From contig MU404057.1 of assembly GCA_022695795.1 (NCBI GenBank), forward strand, positions 496,001-560,000: a stretch of 64,000 nucleotides of DNA, written 5' to 3'. Made by a program: the position numbers and the translations under genes. The notes under the pieces were generated by a model that worked only from the letters and a program-made list of their open reading frames with translations, was not told the origin of the DNA and did no database searches. Source of the DNA: Biscogniauxia marginata. Taxonomy: Eukaryota > Ascomycota > Sordariomycetes > Xylariales > Xylariaceae. How positions within the stretch are numbered: the stretch's first letter is position 1; every line of letters starts with the position of its first letter. Shown here piece after piece: positions 22,934 to 34,990 of this stretch.

Positions 22934-23476
22934 ATGAAGACCCAAACTATCCTCGCCACCCTCGCTGCTGCCGGCAGCGCCTTTGCAGCTGCAATTGATG
23001 CGCGGCAGACAGCTCGATACCCGATCAGCAACTTCAAGGCCAGCTGCACTCCTCGCACCAACATCTGCAGGTGAGCTCACCATCCTAGGAATCTACCTGT
23101 GTATATGTATATAGGAGCACTTGCTGACATGCCTTTGTTCATTAGCTTCTCCTTTGACATGGTTACCGGCATGGATCAGAGCACCACCTGCAAGGGTAAC
23201 TCGGAAAAGGGGATGGGCAACTTCGGTCCGCTCGCCAACACAGGGTGCGAGGACCCCAAGTTCGCATTTTCTGTTGAGCGCACGCCTCCAACCGAGACCG
23301 CGGCAGATGACGCCCCAGTTCTATTGCTCAAGATCAACGTCGACGCAAATCCAAAGAGCGCTGGCACTCATGCCATCTCTAAGTCCGAGATCACAAAAGA
23401 GCAACACGGCGCCGTTTTCGCCGAGAAGTACACCGGGCCCACCTCTTTCGATGTGCAGGTCCTTCCCGTTGTTTAA
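22934..23476 (+). CDS. Small secreted protein, AA1-like (Alt a 1-type fold)
   Basis: Exons 22934-23070 and 23146-23476 (75-nt intron), 155 residues. A clear signal peptide (MKTQTILATLAAAGSAFA) precedes a mature chain of about 137 residues with four Cys (38, 45, 61, 80), a size and composition common in secreted effectors or cell-wall-associated proteins. The stretch YPISNFKASCTPRTNICSF then SFDM follows the pattern V-x2-F-x-A-x-C-x6-C-x-F-x-F seen at the start of AA1-like domains. This is pattern recognition, not a search result. Function unknown; candidate apoplastic or immunomodulatory protein if the fungus is plant-associated. The TATA box and C/T-rich leader suggest strong expression. Confidence 0.8.
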
Positions 23477-25435
23477 ACGAGCAAAACCGTATAGTGTAGA
23501 TTGGAGCCAGCGCTTAGTGGAACGCGAGTTGAATGCAGTTGGGAAGATGGATGTTGACATGTTAGCGGACGAGAGCTGAGCATGGAGGTTGTGATGAGCA
23601 ACTTGGGTTTGAAGATTGACGTTCTTTGACTGTATTTTGACTACAATACCTAATATAATGCATAATTCACATTATAACCCTCGTTTTTCACGAAGCCACT
23701 TGAGCTAGCTATTGATTTAAACCTCCCAGCACTGATTGGACGGAGATCGTCGGTCGAAAGCTTCAAAATACCAGTTATAGCGAATCTACAAGGGTTTTCG
23801 CTGTTCATACCTAATGTATCTGGTTCTGGATGTGGCCTGGTGGCAAAAGTTCTGAACTGAGTGTGGTATGAATAATTATGCACCTCATCGTCGCTTCAGC
23901 AATGCCTCAATGTTAGTTGTTCCTTGTGACTACTACCACAATACATGGGCAGGTAGTTCTTAATTTCAAGGTTATAATCGCCTATCATGAGGCAATCCTA
24001 CTATATTACTAGCTAGCCTCGACCCTTCATTACTCATATAAGTACGAACTATGGTTACTACTATGCGCTGCCGCATATTTCAGCTTAGTATATAGGCTAA
24101 TGGATTGGAAGAGTGCAACACGACTAGAATTGATCTTCCAAGCCACGGTCTTTATCCTAGGCTATGATGATACAGCAATTATACCCGTCAAGATGGTTCT
24201 AAAGGAGCTCTAGAGATTAACCTATGATATATTCAACGTTATTCTTATCTCACCTTGTCTTCCACTCTCCCGCTCCTTTAATTCACTCAAAAACTCGAGC
24301 TTTTAACTGTCCATAGTGTTGAGATTGAAGCTCTTAGGCTTGTATATTAACTAGTAATTGAAGAAGAATAAGTACCATGCAGGGGACCTTAAGCAGGGTA
24401 CTTTAGGTCACGTGCAGTCGTTCTACTTTGTACCTACGATTTCTGGGTAAGCTCAACACATAGTAAAGCTTGATTCTTTTGGCGTTCCATGCCGCATTGA
24501 TGGGAATTCTAGAGTAAGTCTAATCTCATAAGGCTGCACAAACACATTTCCTCTCTTCCTCCTAATTAAATATTCTTCCCGTATTAGCAGCCCTCGTGTT
24601 TGTTTCATAATCTGTCACTTGTCCTTTTCATTATGCCAGTGCTTTATAAACAGCTTTCTGAATTCACTGCAAGCTACTTTAAACAACTAGACCCCTTTTA
24701 ATGTAATTGTCGCTCTTACGTCCCTTTAACATGAATCGATTTCCAATCACTTAGTATCCTTTTTACGACGATTCTCCTAGTCCAACATAACTTGTCCCTA
24801 GTTCTATAAGCACTCAGAGGGGAACGTTTAGTAACACGAAGTCGTTCGACACAACTCTCTTAATGTCACGGACAGGTGGCCCTTGCTTTAGCACGTATAT
24901 AGTACTTAGAGTAGTGGGCGCTGGAGAGGAGCTTTCTCTCTCTAGCGTAATAACAAGTTGTATACCGTACTCTTGCACTTAATCGAGATCGTCCTCACGT
25001 GGTGATGCGTGGGTATATTGCCTAAAATTATATTCCTTAAAGAAACTTCACAGAAGGTTTGTTACCTACCTAGACCAATAGTGAGAGACGTACCAGCCAC
25101 AGTATCTCAACACATCAGAAGCATAGAAAAGTGGAAATGACAAATTTCTGTTGATAATGTATAATGTATATAGATACCTATGTATACCGACCTAGAATCG
25201 TCTGGCAATACACTCTGCCACACTTGGAGACCATGACATCGGATCAAATTCAACCATGGCAGTGAGATAAATTCAAGGTATCATACATAATCATATGTTC
25301 TTGAACTTTTCGTTCAAGTTCGTTATACCCGGTAAGATGAATATGTAAGCCCTTCCTTTTCTTCCATGACTTTGCCCATATTACATCGGAGGAAGAGTGT
25401 GCCAGGATAATTGGTAGGCTAGAAAGAAGCGTGAA
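23477..25435. other. 2-kb intergenic region
   Basis: Lies between the 3' ends of the AA1-like gene (+) and the dioxygenase gene (-). AT-rich; the minus ORF at 23650-23883 is unsupported. No repeat, RNA gene or mobile element recognised. Confidence 0.5.
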
Positions 25436-26683
25436 TTATACTCCATCGTCAAACATGTAATCATTGGTCCATCTCTAGAAGGCTATTAATCGTCAGGTTA
25501 GTTATGACTTATTCGTTCGCACTCACCTCATCATATGGCCTAGAGGAGTCGACGAATCTTAAGTCCGTGCCGAGGCGGATGACGTTGAAAGGACTTTTGT
25601 TGATAGCCGAGGCATGAATCTGGCAGAATAGTCAGCTAGACAAGTAAATACTGGGCTATCTACTCGCATCATACTGTGTACGGCGTATGCAATACCGCGT
25701 CTCCAGCCTCGAACTCGGTCACGAGCCATCGTCTCCCATATGTCTGCGCAAAGGCTTTCGGTCCGTCTGCGAGCAGTCCGCCACTCATCATGTTCTTGTT
25801 AAAAGCATTCTTTGCCTCGTCTTCTGTGAAGCCCGATTCCTGTGCCCGGTCGTAGAAGCTCTTTTCGATCTCTTGGCCGAGTGAATGTCCCTTTTCAAGA
25901 TAGATAAGCCCACCTCCATCTAGGGTGATATCACCCATAGGTACCCATGCCGTCACACTAGAGTCTTCGCCATGTCGGAGAAAAATCTGGTCATAGTGAA
26001 CACCGATCGCCTTATTGCCTGGCGTGTTGTTCCTCAGTAGAGTTCTCCGTAGACTCATTGTGCGTTCCTCCCATCCTGTGAATCTCGCAATGAAGGATAC
26101 CAACGTAGGGTGTTGACAGAAGTCATTCTTGTACCACGACTCGGTGTGTGCTTGCAAGGCAAGGTCCACGAAGAGACCGCCACGGGGTCGTCCATTTGCA
26201 TCGGTCGAACCTGCTCCGCTACTCCTTATCAGTATCTACTGTCTTGCTGCTAGCTACGCCATTGGGCAAATTTGATGACAGTATTTACATACTATGAATG
26301 TATTAGTGTTCATGAATGTGCCCCTACGTCCTTTGAGATATTTGAATGATTGGCAAGTTGATACTTTTGGTCACACTTACCATGCCTGGAAAATCTAGTT
26401 CGTCTTGCGTAGAATCAAACACACCCTCCACCGGTACCGTACCCGGTGAAAGCACCCCGCTTGGGGCGAGAAGCTTGAAATATTCCTCTCGAGCTTTTAA
26501 CACATCACCGCGCGGTAGCACACCTTTGAGAAATAGATAGCCATCATCTTGGTAGCGCTGGCGTAAATTCTCGAGGGGCTCTGTTGGGTATGAAGCCCGT
26601 AGCCACCCGATCTGTCCAGGATCTAGGAGCCCATCGTTGACGAAGAGTGGGGTAGATGGCGGCGGTGTCGTAGCATGGGGCAT
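25436..26683 (-). CDS. Phytanoyl-CoA dioxygenase (PhyH)-family oxygenase
   Basis: Exons 26683-26381, 26235-25675, 25619-25527 and 25474-25436, 331 residues. The Fe(II)/2-oxoglutarate fold is indicated by YQDDGYLFLKGVL near the N-terminus, the metal-binding HxD pair in AIGVHYDQIFLR (His181, Asp183), a distal His in VLHTPYTIHAS (His284 or 290), and a following Arg in NVIRLGTDLRF. The C-terminus RPYDERWTNDYMFDDGV matches the usual tryptophan-rich end and fixes the last two introns. The first intron is less certain: 26380-26236 is the only choice that keeps phase 0, but its acceptor is poor. Substrate unknown; fungal members hydroxylate diverse small molecules. It is divergent from an MFS transporter across 0.7 kb, so co-expression is possible. 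Confidence 0.82.
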
Positions 26684-27366
26684 GATCGTGACCTAGTAGG
26701 GAATCCCGCTTAGTACTGCTGAGAAGAGTTTACGATATGCATAGGGATACAAACTGGGAGATGCCAGAATGGGGATAATTATAAGGGTGTCATCATATCC
26801 CCTCCCCGTGGAGTTCTAAGCCGCTGAGTATTACTATATCTGGATAACAGGGCGACTTGACCGCAGTGCGCCGTTGTCGGTAGTCGGAATGATCCCCGCC
26901 TCGAATACGACATCGGTGCTTAATAGAACGAGGATACTCTTTTCTTCGCTGATCTTAGTGACATTAATCCGTAGGTAAAGACACCCTATCGAGAAGAAGG
27001 ACGAATGAACCCCGCAAGACCTAGAAATTACCTACCGCTATGACTCTATCCCCGGATTTACACTAGAGGATGTAGGGCTTGCCCCGGGAATTACCCCACA
27101 ATTCCCGATCCCCCAGTTGCTCGGTGAGGACCGATACTTTTACCCCAGTATACTGTAAGATAGAGAACCGCAAATTCGACCTCGTCTTCAACCGAACTTA
27201 ACTAGGATACTGATGACACCAAAGCCATGCGGCTTTTCCTAATATATATTACATATCCCCACGCCCCCCCCCCCCCCTTTTTTTTTTCTTTTCTTTTCCC
27301 TCTCTCTTTTTCTTCATGGTTTCATGTTTCCCGTATTTGGTATGAAGGAGACAGACTTTCGGCGGC
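26684..27366. promoter_or_regulatory. Bidirectional upstream region, PhyH enzyme and MFS transporter
   Basis: 683 bp between two divergent start codons. Near the transporter side lies a homopolymer pair of 14 C then 10 T (27264-27287), inside its probable leader. A short ORF at 27227-27418 reads through this tract and is not called. No specific operator recognised. Confidence 0.45.
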
Positions 27367-29025
27367 ATGTTCACGATCAAACAATCAAAACTCATTCGTA
27401 GAAAGACAGGAGATATAGGGACGCGCCCTGCTAATCTTCGATATGTCTACCTGCTTACAGCCTTTGTCTCAATAGGCGCATTGCTGTTCGGCTATGGTAT
27501 GTATCTCGCAAACACACCAGTTCGGTCCATATAGTTAATAAGGTAGGGAAGACCAGGGGGTTATGGGAGTGATCGTAGCTGATGCGCGATGGAATTCCCT
27601 TATGAAACCCGCCAATGGTTGGGTTACAGGAGCTGTTGTGTCTCTCTACGATATCGGATGCCTAGTTGGGGCTATGTCGATTGGTTTCCTTGCCGACCTC
27701 TATGGTCGTGAAAGGACGCTCTCTATCGCGTGTGTGGTCTTCATCATTGGCGCTATTGTGCAATCAGCATCGTATACCATCACGGAAATTACCATCGGCC
27801 GCGTCATCCTAGGGTACGGCGTCGGCGCCTGCGCAGGTGGCTGTCCGTTGTACATGGCAGAAATAGCTCCTGCTAAGTTCCGCGGACGGATAATTGGAAT
27901 CGAACAGATGATCTTGTGCTTTGGGGAGCTAGTGGCTTTCTGGTTGAACTACGGCTTCAACTTCCTAGATACTCCAGATTGGTGGAGAATCCCCCTAGCT
28001 ATCCAAGTCGTGCCGGCTAGTGTGCTAGCTATCGGATGTTGGCTTTGGGTACCTCCAAGTCCCAGATGGCTAGTACAACAGGACCGGCACTCTTGCGCTC
28101 GTGAAGTACTCGCCCGACTGCATGGTGATGAGGCAGCTGACATCCAGATGGCCGCGATTGCTGACGAAGTAGCGTTCGAGAAAGCGGTCACAACGACGGC
28201 AACGTGGGGAGATATGTTTAAACTACCCATATTGAGGGTCACCTTACTCGGCATGAGTGTCCAAGGGTTCCAGCAAATTACCGGGACAAACTCAATCCTT
28301 TATTACACAGTGAGTATCTTGGTATGAGCTATGTAGGATAATGCTAATAAGCCCCTCCCCAGCCGTCCCTCTTCGAACGAGGCGGCATTACAAATCCGAA
28401 GACCGCAAATCTCGCAACCGGTGGAGTCGGTGTCGTTTTATTCATCTTCGCCTGGTTCCCTATCTTCTTTTTCGACCGCTTGGGTCGGAAAACCTGGCTG
28501 CAAATCGGCCTTGTCGGGATGTGTTGTGCTATGATCGGAATCACTGTCCTTCAGTGGCACGCCGAACAACATCCTGGCGACAACGCAAACTATGCTATCT
28601 TGGCGTTTCCCTATCTCTTCTACGTGTTTTTTAACATCAGCTGGGGTGTAGGGAGCTGGACTTATGCCACGGAGATCTTCCCGGTCATGTACAGAGCTAA
28701 AGGGAATGCGCTCTCGACAATGGCATTATGGCTTTCTTGCTACATCGTTGCACAGGCTAGTCCACCTATCGCTAGCGCAATTGGATGGAGATTGTATATC
28801 ATTTACTCTGCAATTTGCGTGGTAGCATTTGTGTTCGTACGATATACCATGGGTAAATATTTACTCTGTCCGCTTACTCACCTAGTGAAATTACTAACGG
28901 GAGCAGTGGAAACAAGGGGTAAGACCCTGGAAGAAATGTCAGCACTTTTTGGCATCGAAAGAACTCTCGCAAAGCGAAAGGGGATGAACATGGATGGCAA
29001 GAGTAGTGGTGTTCAGTACAACTAA
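27367..29025 (+). CDS. MFS sugar transporter
   Basis: Exons 27367-27496, 27552-28309, 28363-28852 and 28907-29025, 498 residues, 12-segment sugar-porter layout. Signatures: LLFGYDQGVMG across the first junction, ADLYGRERTLS in the TM2-TM3 loop, PPSPRWLVQQ after TM6 (Pro replaces the usual Glu of PESPRW), FQQITGTNSILYY at TM7, FDRLGRKTW, and VETRGKTLEEMSALFG at the end. The last intron (54 nt, 28853-28906) is a multiple of three and has no stop, so intron retention would only add 18 residues. Retained, the loop is unlike the family, so splicing is preferred. Substrate unknown. It is the divergent partner of the PhyH gene. Confidence 0.88.
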
Positions 29026-29777
29026 ATGGTTGGAGATAACTAAATGTTTCAATGACGAGATGTCCTCCTCACATCGTTAGCCTTCCAACTTGTTAAGAAC
29101 TTTGGAATATACGTGGCCTTCAGTAAAACATAACGTGTATCACACCTTCAAATATGTGTCATAAAAGCCGATGCTCAGACTATTCCAAAGCTCACTTTGA
29201 GTTATTAGATCCCCACTCACCGCGGCTTCTTCCATCTGGACAACCCAACAAATGAGTCTGGTATTTTCTGATGAACGAGAGAGATCTTTTAGTGTAGAGT
29301 TTATATAGCCTTGGTACTGGTATCATATCCTAGTGGGCCAACGCGGGCTTCCATGTATGTGGTTAAGGTTATATATCTCTGGGGAAGGGCGACGGGTTAG
29401 CGACGGGATGAATGTGGGATTCGGAGTTTTACTGTAAACATCTAGTTTCTTTACGCAGCCTATTTAAGCTAAAATGCTACTATAATATTTAAAAGAAAAG
29501 AACCTCGTGGCTTACAAGATACTTCTTACCTAGTACGCCGAGAACGTTATCTAGTTCTCCACGTCGCAAGTAGTTTCTACGCTCCGCTTCCTACATTCAT
29601 CCTGCCAGGTTTCTGGGCTCCATCGGGGGTTTGAAACAACGACCTTTACCTTAACGGCTCGGCTTCGTACTTCTTCACAGTATCTAGCTCTTGGGTGTCG
29701 TTGTTGGGATGAGACGAAGATATGAGGATAGGGTCAAGTGTATTAGTTTAAGGTAAGTCTGGTAGATGGGCTTCGCC

Positions 29778-29813
<36 letters not shown>

Positions 29814-30693
29814 CAGGTGACCAGGGGTCGTATAGCCCCATACTTCAACAGACTGATCTATGCTACCCTCATGTTTGTGCCAACTAATTATAGCCAACTA
29901 TTCCAGACGATCTAACAAGCCACATCCGTTTCAGTTAGGCAAGTATATCCTTCTAGCTATATATCCTTCAGATTCATTCTCTTCTACCTTGTTCCTTCGG
30001 GTAGGGTCTCGTTGTCACTGAATTCCCCCAGCCTTGCTTTCAGATTTCTTAGCTAGCATCATTCTGCGTCGAAACTGGCTGCCTTCTGTTATTAATTGCA
30101 TTATGGATTTTATTATTTTTCCAATTAATAATGTGAAATATGATAGGCCCAGCCAATCCCATTCATACAGTTAGGTACCTAATTAATGAATAAATAGGTT
30201 GTTATCACAATTAAGCTCTTGTATCATGAGCATTTAAACCCTATTTGTCTATATTGTCGCAGCCGCCGATGGAGCCGGGCGTAATGCTAGGAATTTCGAG
30301 TACGACTTATATATCGTCAAGAACAATAAAGCGATTTCTAATTCTAGATACGACGAGTTGGTTAATTCTTTGACTTACATTACAGTAGTTAGTCTATAGC
30401 AGGACCTAAAATACAGACAATGCCATTTCACATCACCTGAGCTCCGAGTCAAGGCTGCTATAACCAACTAATGCTTCACAATTTAATAGAATTGACCTAT
30501 CGAAAGTAGGTAGGCTCATCTAGAATGGTAAGTCCCGTGCTCTTACTTCATAATGTAGATATTCGAGCTAAGGTGTCTTCGGTTGTGGCGCCAAAAACTA
30601 TTCTCAGAATGTCATTTAAGAATTCCCCGTAGCGTGACATTTACTTTAATTGGTACATGATTATGGTGTATTTGTTCCGTCCCGGGCGTTGAT
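29026..30693. other. 1.7-kb intergenic region with AT microsatellite
   Basis: AT-rich spacer. An (AT)n tract spans about 29781-29809. The sequence around it resembles a second locus near 38,100-38,250 and is listed separately. No gene or RNA recognised. Confidence 0.55.
29713..29860 (+). repeat. Short dispersed repeat, copy 1
   Basis: The order of words here is AAG-AT-TGAGG, AAGTGTATTAG, AGTCTGG-GA, a GGGCTTCGCCC hairpin, an (AT)n tract, then AGGGG and TTCAAC. The same order recurs at 38101-38250 with diverged spacing. Boundaries are approximate. It could be a degenerate MITE or non-autonomous element end. Confidence 0.4.
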
Positions 30694-31269
30694 TTATTTG
30701 GGCTTGCCGGATTGCGTATAGTCATAAGCTCGCTCCGGTGCCTTGCGTTCAGTAGCTAACTCCTCTGCACTGACAGGAATGCGCTCCTCGGCGCCAGGGT
30801 AATCAACGCTATTCTTGCCCCCCTTCACGCCTTTGTATACACCGTCGGGCAGGTCGGCTCCTTTCTGGCGCACGCTGTCGATACCCGCGCTCGCACCAAT
30901 GCCCTCTAGACCTGTACGCTCCTTTTTACGTCGGCCAAGGTGTTCACCGTGTAGCTCGCGACCCTCCTGTCCTTGCATTGGTTTGCCTAATCCTTGGTAG
31001 ACGTCTTGTGATGTAGCGCCGCCTAGAGTGTCGGCTGGGTCGGTAAAGCCCTGTGCTGGAATCTCGCCCTCGGGACGAGGCCGATACGTGTTCTCGCGTG
31101 GTGCGGTCCCAGGCTCATGGGTCTCCACGTGAAATTCGGGGACTCGATCATTGCCTACTTTGACTCCCGGCTTGTGACCCTTGGTGGTGAGAGGCTCAGA
31201 GGGAGGAACACGGCTGTGAAATTCGCCGCCTTGCTGAGCCATGGACTCCGTGTTGCGGTTTGCGGACAT
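30694..31269 (-). CDS. Conserved disordered hydrophilic protein, unknown function
   Basis: Intronless, 191 residues. Very polar, rich in Gly, Pro, Glu, Lys and Arg, with no hydrophobic core, signal peptide or membrane segment, so probably intrinsically disordered. Recognisable phrases are ESMAQQGGEFHSRVPPSEP, LTTKGHKPGVKVGND and DVYQGLGKPMQGQEGRELHG. I believe similar proteins are widespread in filamentous ascomycetes, but I cannot name a domain. The composition recalls stress- or desiccation-related hydrophilins; that is inference only. It stands alone in a gene-poor stretch. Confidence 0.75.
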   Translation of the reverse strand: MSANRNTESMAQQGGEFHSRVPPSEPLTTKGHKPGVKVGNDRVPEFHVETHEPGTAPRENTYRPRPEGEIPAQGFTDPADTLGGATSQDVYQGLGKPMQGQEGRELHGEHLGRRKKERTGLEGIGASAGIDSVRQKGADLPDGVYKGVKGGKNSVDYPGAEERIPVSAEELATERKAPERAYDYTQSGKPK

Positions 31270-31787
31270 TCTTATGGTCGGCTCTGCGGGCTTGTCTTTG
31301 GCAGATGCAGTTGGTTGACTTGAGCTTAGAATAGCAGATTGCTGTGATAGTTATGGTAGTAGGGTTGTAATGTTTCGGTGAAGTTCGTCTTGGGACTGTA
31401 GACAGCGGCAGGAGAACTTCAAATACCTACTCATCCTAGCAGAGGCCTCAAGGTAATTGTAATTATCATTCTATGATGTCAGTCTAGATCAGGAACCAGA
31501 TCGAGAGACGTGACATCACAAGGCTGTAGTGCTCAATCTGATTCCCCATATTATTGGGTTAGAGTGCATGGTAAGAGAAAGTAATCAACCGCGATTCGTG
31601 GGTAGATGGCCGATGGTGCAACTCCTTGCGTTATGTTTGCGTCAATGAAGAGAGTGTTGAATAGTACCTACCTACATGTAGGTATCTGCACATATCACCG
31701 GAGCTTTTGCTACGGACGACACTTAACAATGGAAAGTCAAAAAGTACTTATAATAGGTACCTGGTAATGTGACTTGCCTTATTTCGT

Positions 31788-32095
31788 AGGCACTTATATA
31801 CTTAATTATATGTAGTAATATTAATATATACCGACTTATTTAAATATATATATATATAAACTTAATAAGTAAATATATATAACTTTTAAAAATGAAAAAT
31901 ATAAATAAATAATTTTTTTTATATTATATAAAACGTATAATTAATAAATAATAATAATTAAATACTTTGAAATTTATTAAATTAATTATATTTTTACGTA
32001 TATAATTATAAGTACCACTTATATATAAATATATGCTTATATACCTATATATTTATATAGGCTAAGTATGATTATATATAGTGAGCCTTACTAAG
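31788..32095. repeat. AT island, possible RIP-decayed small transposon
   Basis: About 300 bp of nearly pure A/T between normal-composition flanks. The ends are weakly inverted: it opens AGGCACTTATATA and closes TATATAGTGAGCCT. This fits a RIP-mutated MITE-like element, but no clear target duplication is visible. Confidence 0.35.
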
Positions 32096-33722
32096 ATTAC
32101 AAAGTTTAAGAATCTAAGTACTCTCAAGACGTATGGGAACTTTAAATGTCTAGACGAGTCTCATCTTAAAGCCCTGTTTTCAGTGATGTAACTGGAACCA
32201 ATCCATGACATCACACGTGGCTGCTTGTACGTGCTGCAGCCTCTCTGCACGCCCGGCGGGGTGGAACCTCCAGCTGCATGGAATGGAAGGCTGTTAGGCA
32301 ATTGTGGCTGATGGTGGTAACCTGTCTGCTTGTGGCTGAGAGCCGATTCCATCGAATGGAAGCCATCCCGTCTACCTTGGGTAGTCTCCAGCTGTCCCGA
32401 CATACATAACATTGAATTGATTAATTGCATAGCAGCTACTTGGAGGCATTTGAGGGGCGAATGAGGCGATACAGATCCTTCTGTTTCTTAAGTTTGCTTT
32501 TTATGTAGCTTCTCACTTGTAAGTCGGCCGGTGCTCGCATAGCGTTACCTTAGCATACCTAGTATTTATCAGGGCTTTTTTTTTTCTTTTTTTTTTTTTA
32601 GAGAATTCAAGACTGATAATACCGCGAGTAGCACTGGGAATAGGGCTGGCTATATATACTAAATCTATATTGGAAGTATGCTGATAATTTGGAGGTTGAC
32701 CTTTGATAGGTACAAGTTGGAATAGCTTAGGCGTGTAAAGTGTCAAATGAATGATTACCTTCAGACGTGGCTAAGTAGATAGTAACTCCGACGACTAAAA
32801 CGATGCGGCAGGCCAGGTACTCGGGCAGGCCCCTCTGTTCTTGGCTGGGTATACCAATGCATAGCACACATAGTTGAGGTCCTGGCAAGCCTGGATACAT
32901 CCTCGTGTATAAAGGGGGAAGTATCATATCCGTACGTGGGATCGCTAATTAAGGATGGCGCTAGGACGGGCGTTTTTCATGTACCTCTACGTATTGAAGG
33001 TACATGTATTCATGGTGGTCATACAAAATCTACCTAAAGATAGCCATGCGCAGTAGGTACGGGAAACAAGACGGGGTCGGTGCTAAGTTGGATAGGATTT
33101 CCTTGGAATATCCCGAAAAATCAGCTAGCACCAAGTCTTTGATAGCAGACAGACGATAAAACTCATATCGGTTGATATTCCGTACGTAGGCCAAGCCCCG
33201 GCAGCCCGGTCTTCTACTCCACTAGGTTAAATCGAATGCCCAGACATGGCTCCGCATGGGGGGTTTCTTCAAGGGCGTTTAATGTCTGTAGCCCGCTATA
33301 CTGTGTGTGCACTATACTAAGACGCAGCTTAATAGAGAAAAAAATTTAATGAAAAGAAAAAAAAAGTCAAGAAAGAAGGAAAGCCTTCATAGTGTAGGCT
33401 ATAATCGTCGCTAGGTAAATACCGGAATATAGTTAGTTAGATGGTTGGTTGCTGGGCCAGCTGCTGGATTGCCCTCCCAACCGCGGTCATAGAGTTGCAT
33501 AGTGGCGTCTCATCATCGGCGGTGGGTGGGGGTGGTCTCTGGAGGACCTGACGACAGACGGCCAATTAGCGATCGGGGACGGACAGCAACCGTCTGGAAA
33601 AGGCTTGCGGGGTTTGGAATCTTGCGGTAGCGGAGATCGTCAACAATTAAGATTTCGGTCGATGTCGGGTGTTAGCTCCATATCTACGTATGCATATACC
33701 TGTCTATGTAGGTATTTATAAC

Positions 33723-33867
33723 ATGAAGGAGAAGAGGAGGTGATGGAACAAAGCAGCAAGATGAAAAGAGATGCAGCAAGGGAAAAAAGCAGGAAAAGTT
33801 GGAAGGAGGCGAAAGGAGAGAAAAAAAGGAAAAGGCAACGAAGAGGAAGAGGAAGAATAATAAAATA
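33723..33867 (+). other. Purine-rich, strand-asymmetric tract
   Basis: About 145 bp that is overwhelmingly A and G on the + strand (runs such as GAAGGAGAAGAGGAGG and GAGAAAAAAAGGAAAAGG), roughly 1.1 kb upstream of the GH17 start. It could be nucleosome-excluding or triplex-prone DNA or part of a leader; function inferred, not shown. Confidence 0.5.
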
Positions 33868-34990
33868 CGAATAATGCTAGATCATTTGATTATCATTATC
33901 TCACATGTTCTGATTACTGTGTACTAACTAGGTACCTAGGTACCTACCTATGAGGTAGGCATGTTACTTGCCTTATGGCATGTCTGACCTCTTTGATTCT
34001 TGGCTGCGCCACGGCTAAATTAAGATTCATTTTTATATACCTACATATCTCCAGTAAGTAGATATATGTATTTCCTTGTTTTGTTCTTGTTCCCGTCGCT
34101 TTACTCGTCCAAGCATTTGTCCGAATTGTACATTATAATATCCGCGGGACCTAGTTGACTATCCGAAAAGGGAAGGAGAAAGGCAACACTAGTATCATTG
34201 CTAGTACACTAGAAACAACTAATCAAGCAACATTGCATTGACAGCGCTTGAATATAGGAAAACAAACAGCCCCCTCCCTCCTACCTACGTACACACCCAT
34301 ATCTACATGTACTTGTATACAAAAACGCATGCAGATCAGCCGCCTTGCTCCAGTGCACCAGAATGCGCGGATAGAATACCTAGATGGACAGATGCGACCT
34401 AGCTGCCCAGGTACCATCTCTTGATTACCTACTTGGTTCGCAGCTAACACCCACAAGAAACAACAATCACATTCTGAACACACCCGCATTCTCGTCGACT
34501 CGTGTAAGACGAACAGGCTAGAGACGAAAATACGAGCAACCGAGAGCGCAGCTAGGCTTGTCAGGGAGAGACGATCTCGAGGCGCAGCTGTCGCTTTGTA
34601 CCACCACCCGATTTCTGAATGCCCTGCCAATTCAACTCCCCAGACTGACGGGCACCAGCCATCCAACCATCGACAAAAATACATCAACCCATTGCAAGGA
34701 ACACCAACCACCGCCAATCACGATCACGATCACGATCACCACCACCACCACCACCAACACCAATTATAGCAACAGCAGAATATCTAATCCGTACGAAGTT
34801 ACCCGGTTATTTGGGTGATCACGTTATTTGGTCGTGTTCGGAATACGATACACACTCACACTGCCTACATACCTACCTACTGCTTCTTGTTTTCTTGTTG
34901 CCCTTCCTTGCCGACCCACATCGCATCGGTCACGTCTTGGCTTCGATCTACAAGAAACCAGCCTTGGCTTGTCTCTTGTTTTTTGAAACC

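Larger units (their letters stand above)
31270..34990. other. 3.7-kb region without a supported gene
   Basis: Contains an AT island (31788-32095), a poly-T tract (about 32575-32600), several TACCTACC and GTAGGTA words, a purine-rich tract (33723-33867) and a His-codon-like CAC/CACGAT simple repeat near 34715-34765. ORFs at 32161-32430, 32513-32927, 34223-34717 and 34558-34818 look like chance reading frames. The last kilobase presumably holds the promoter and long leader of the GH17 gene. Confidence 0.55.

Noticed and set aside
26236..26380. 145-nt first intron of the PhyH gene as an introner
   Set aside because: No shared blocks, and the acceptor itself is uncertain.
34558..34990. ORF and N-terminal extension upstream of the glucanase ATG
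   Set aside because: The extension is hydrophobic leader-like sequence unlike the family, and the ORF reads through a simple CAC repeat; the usual start is at 34991.
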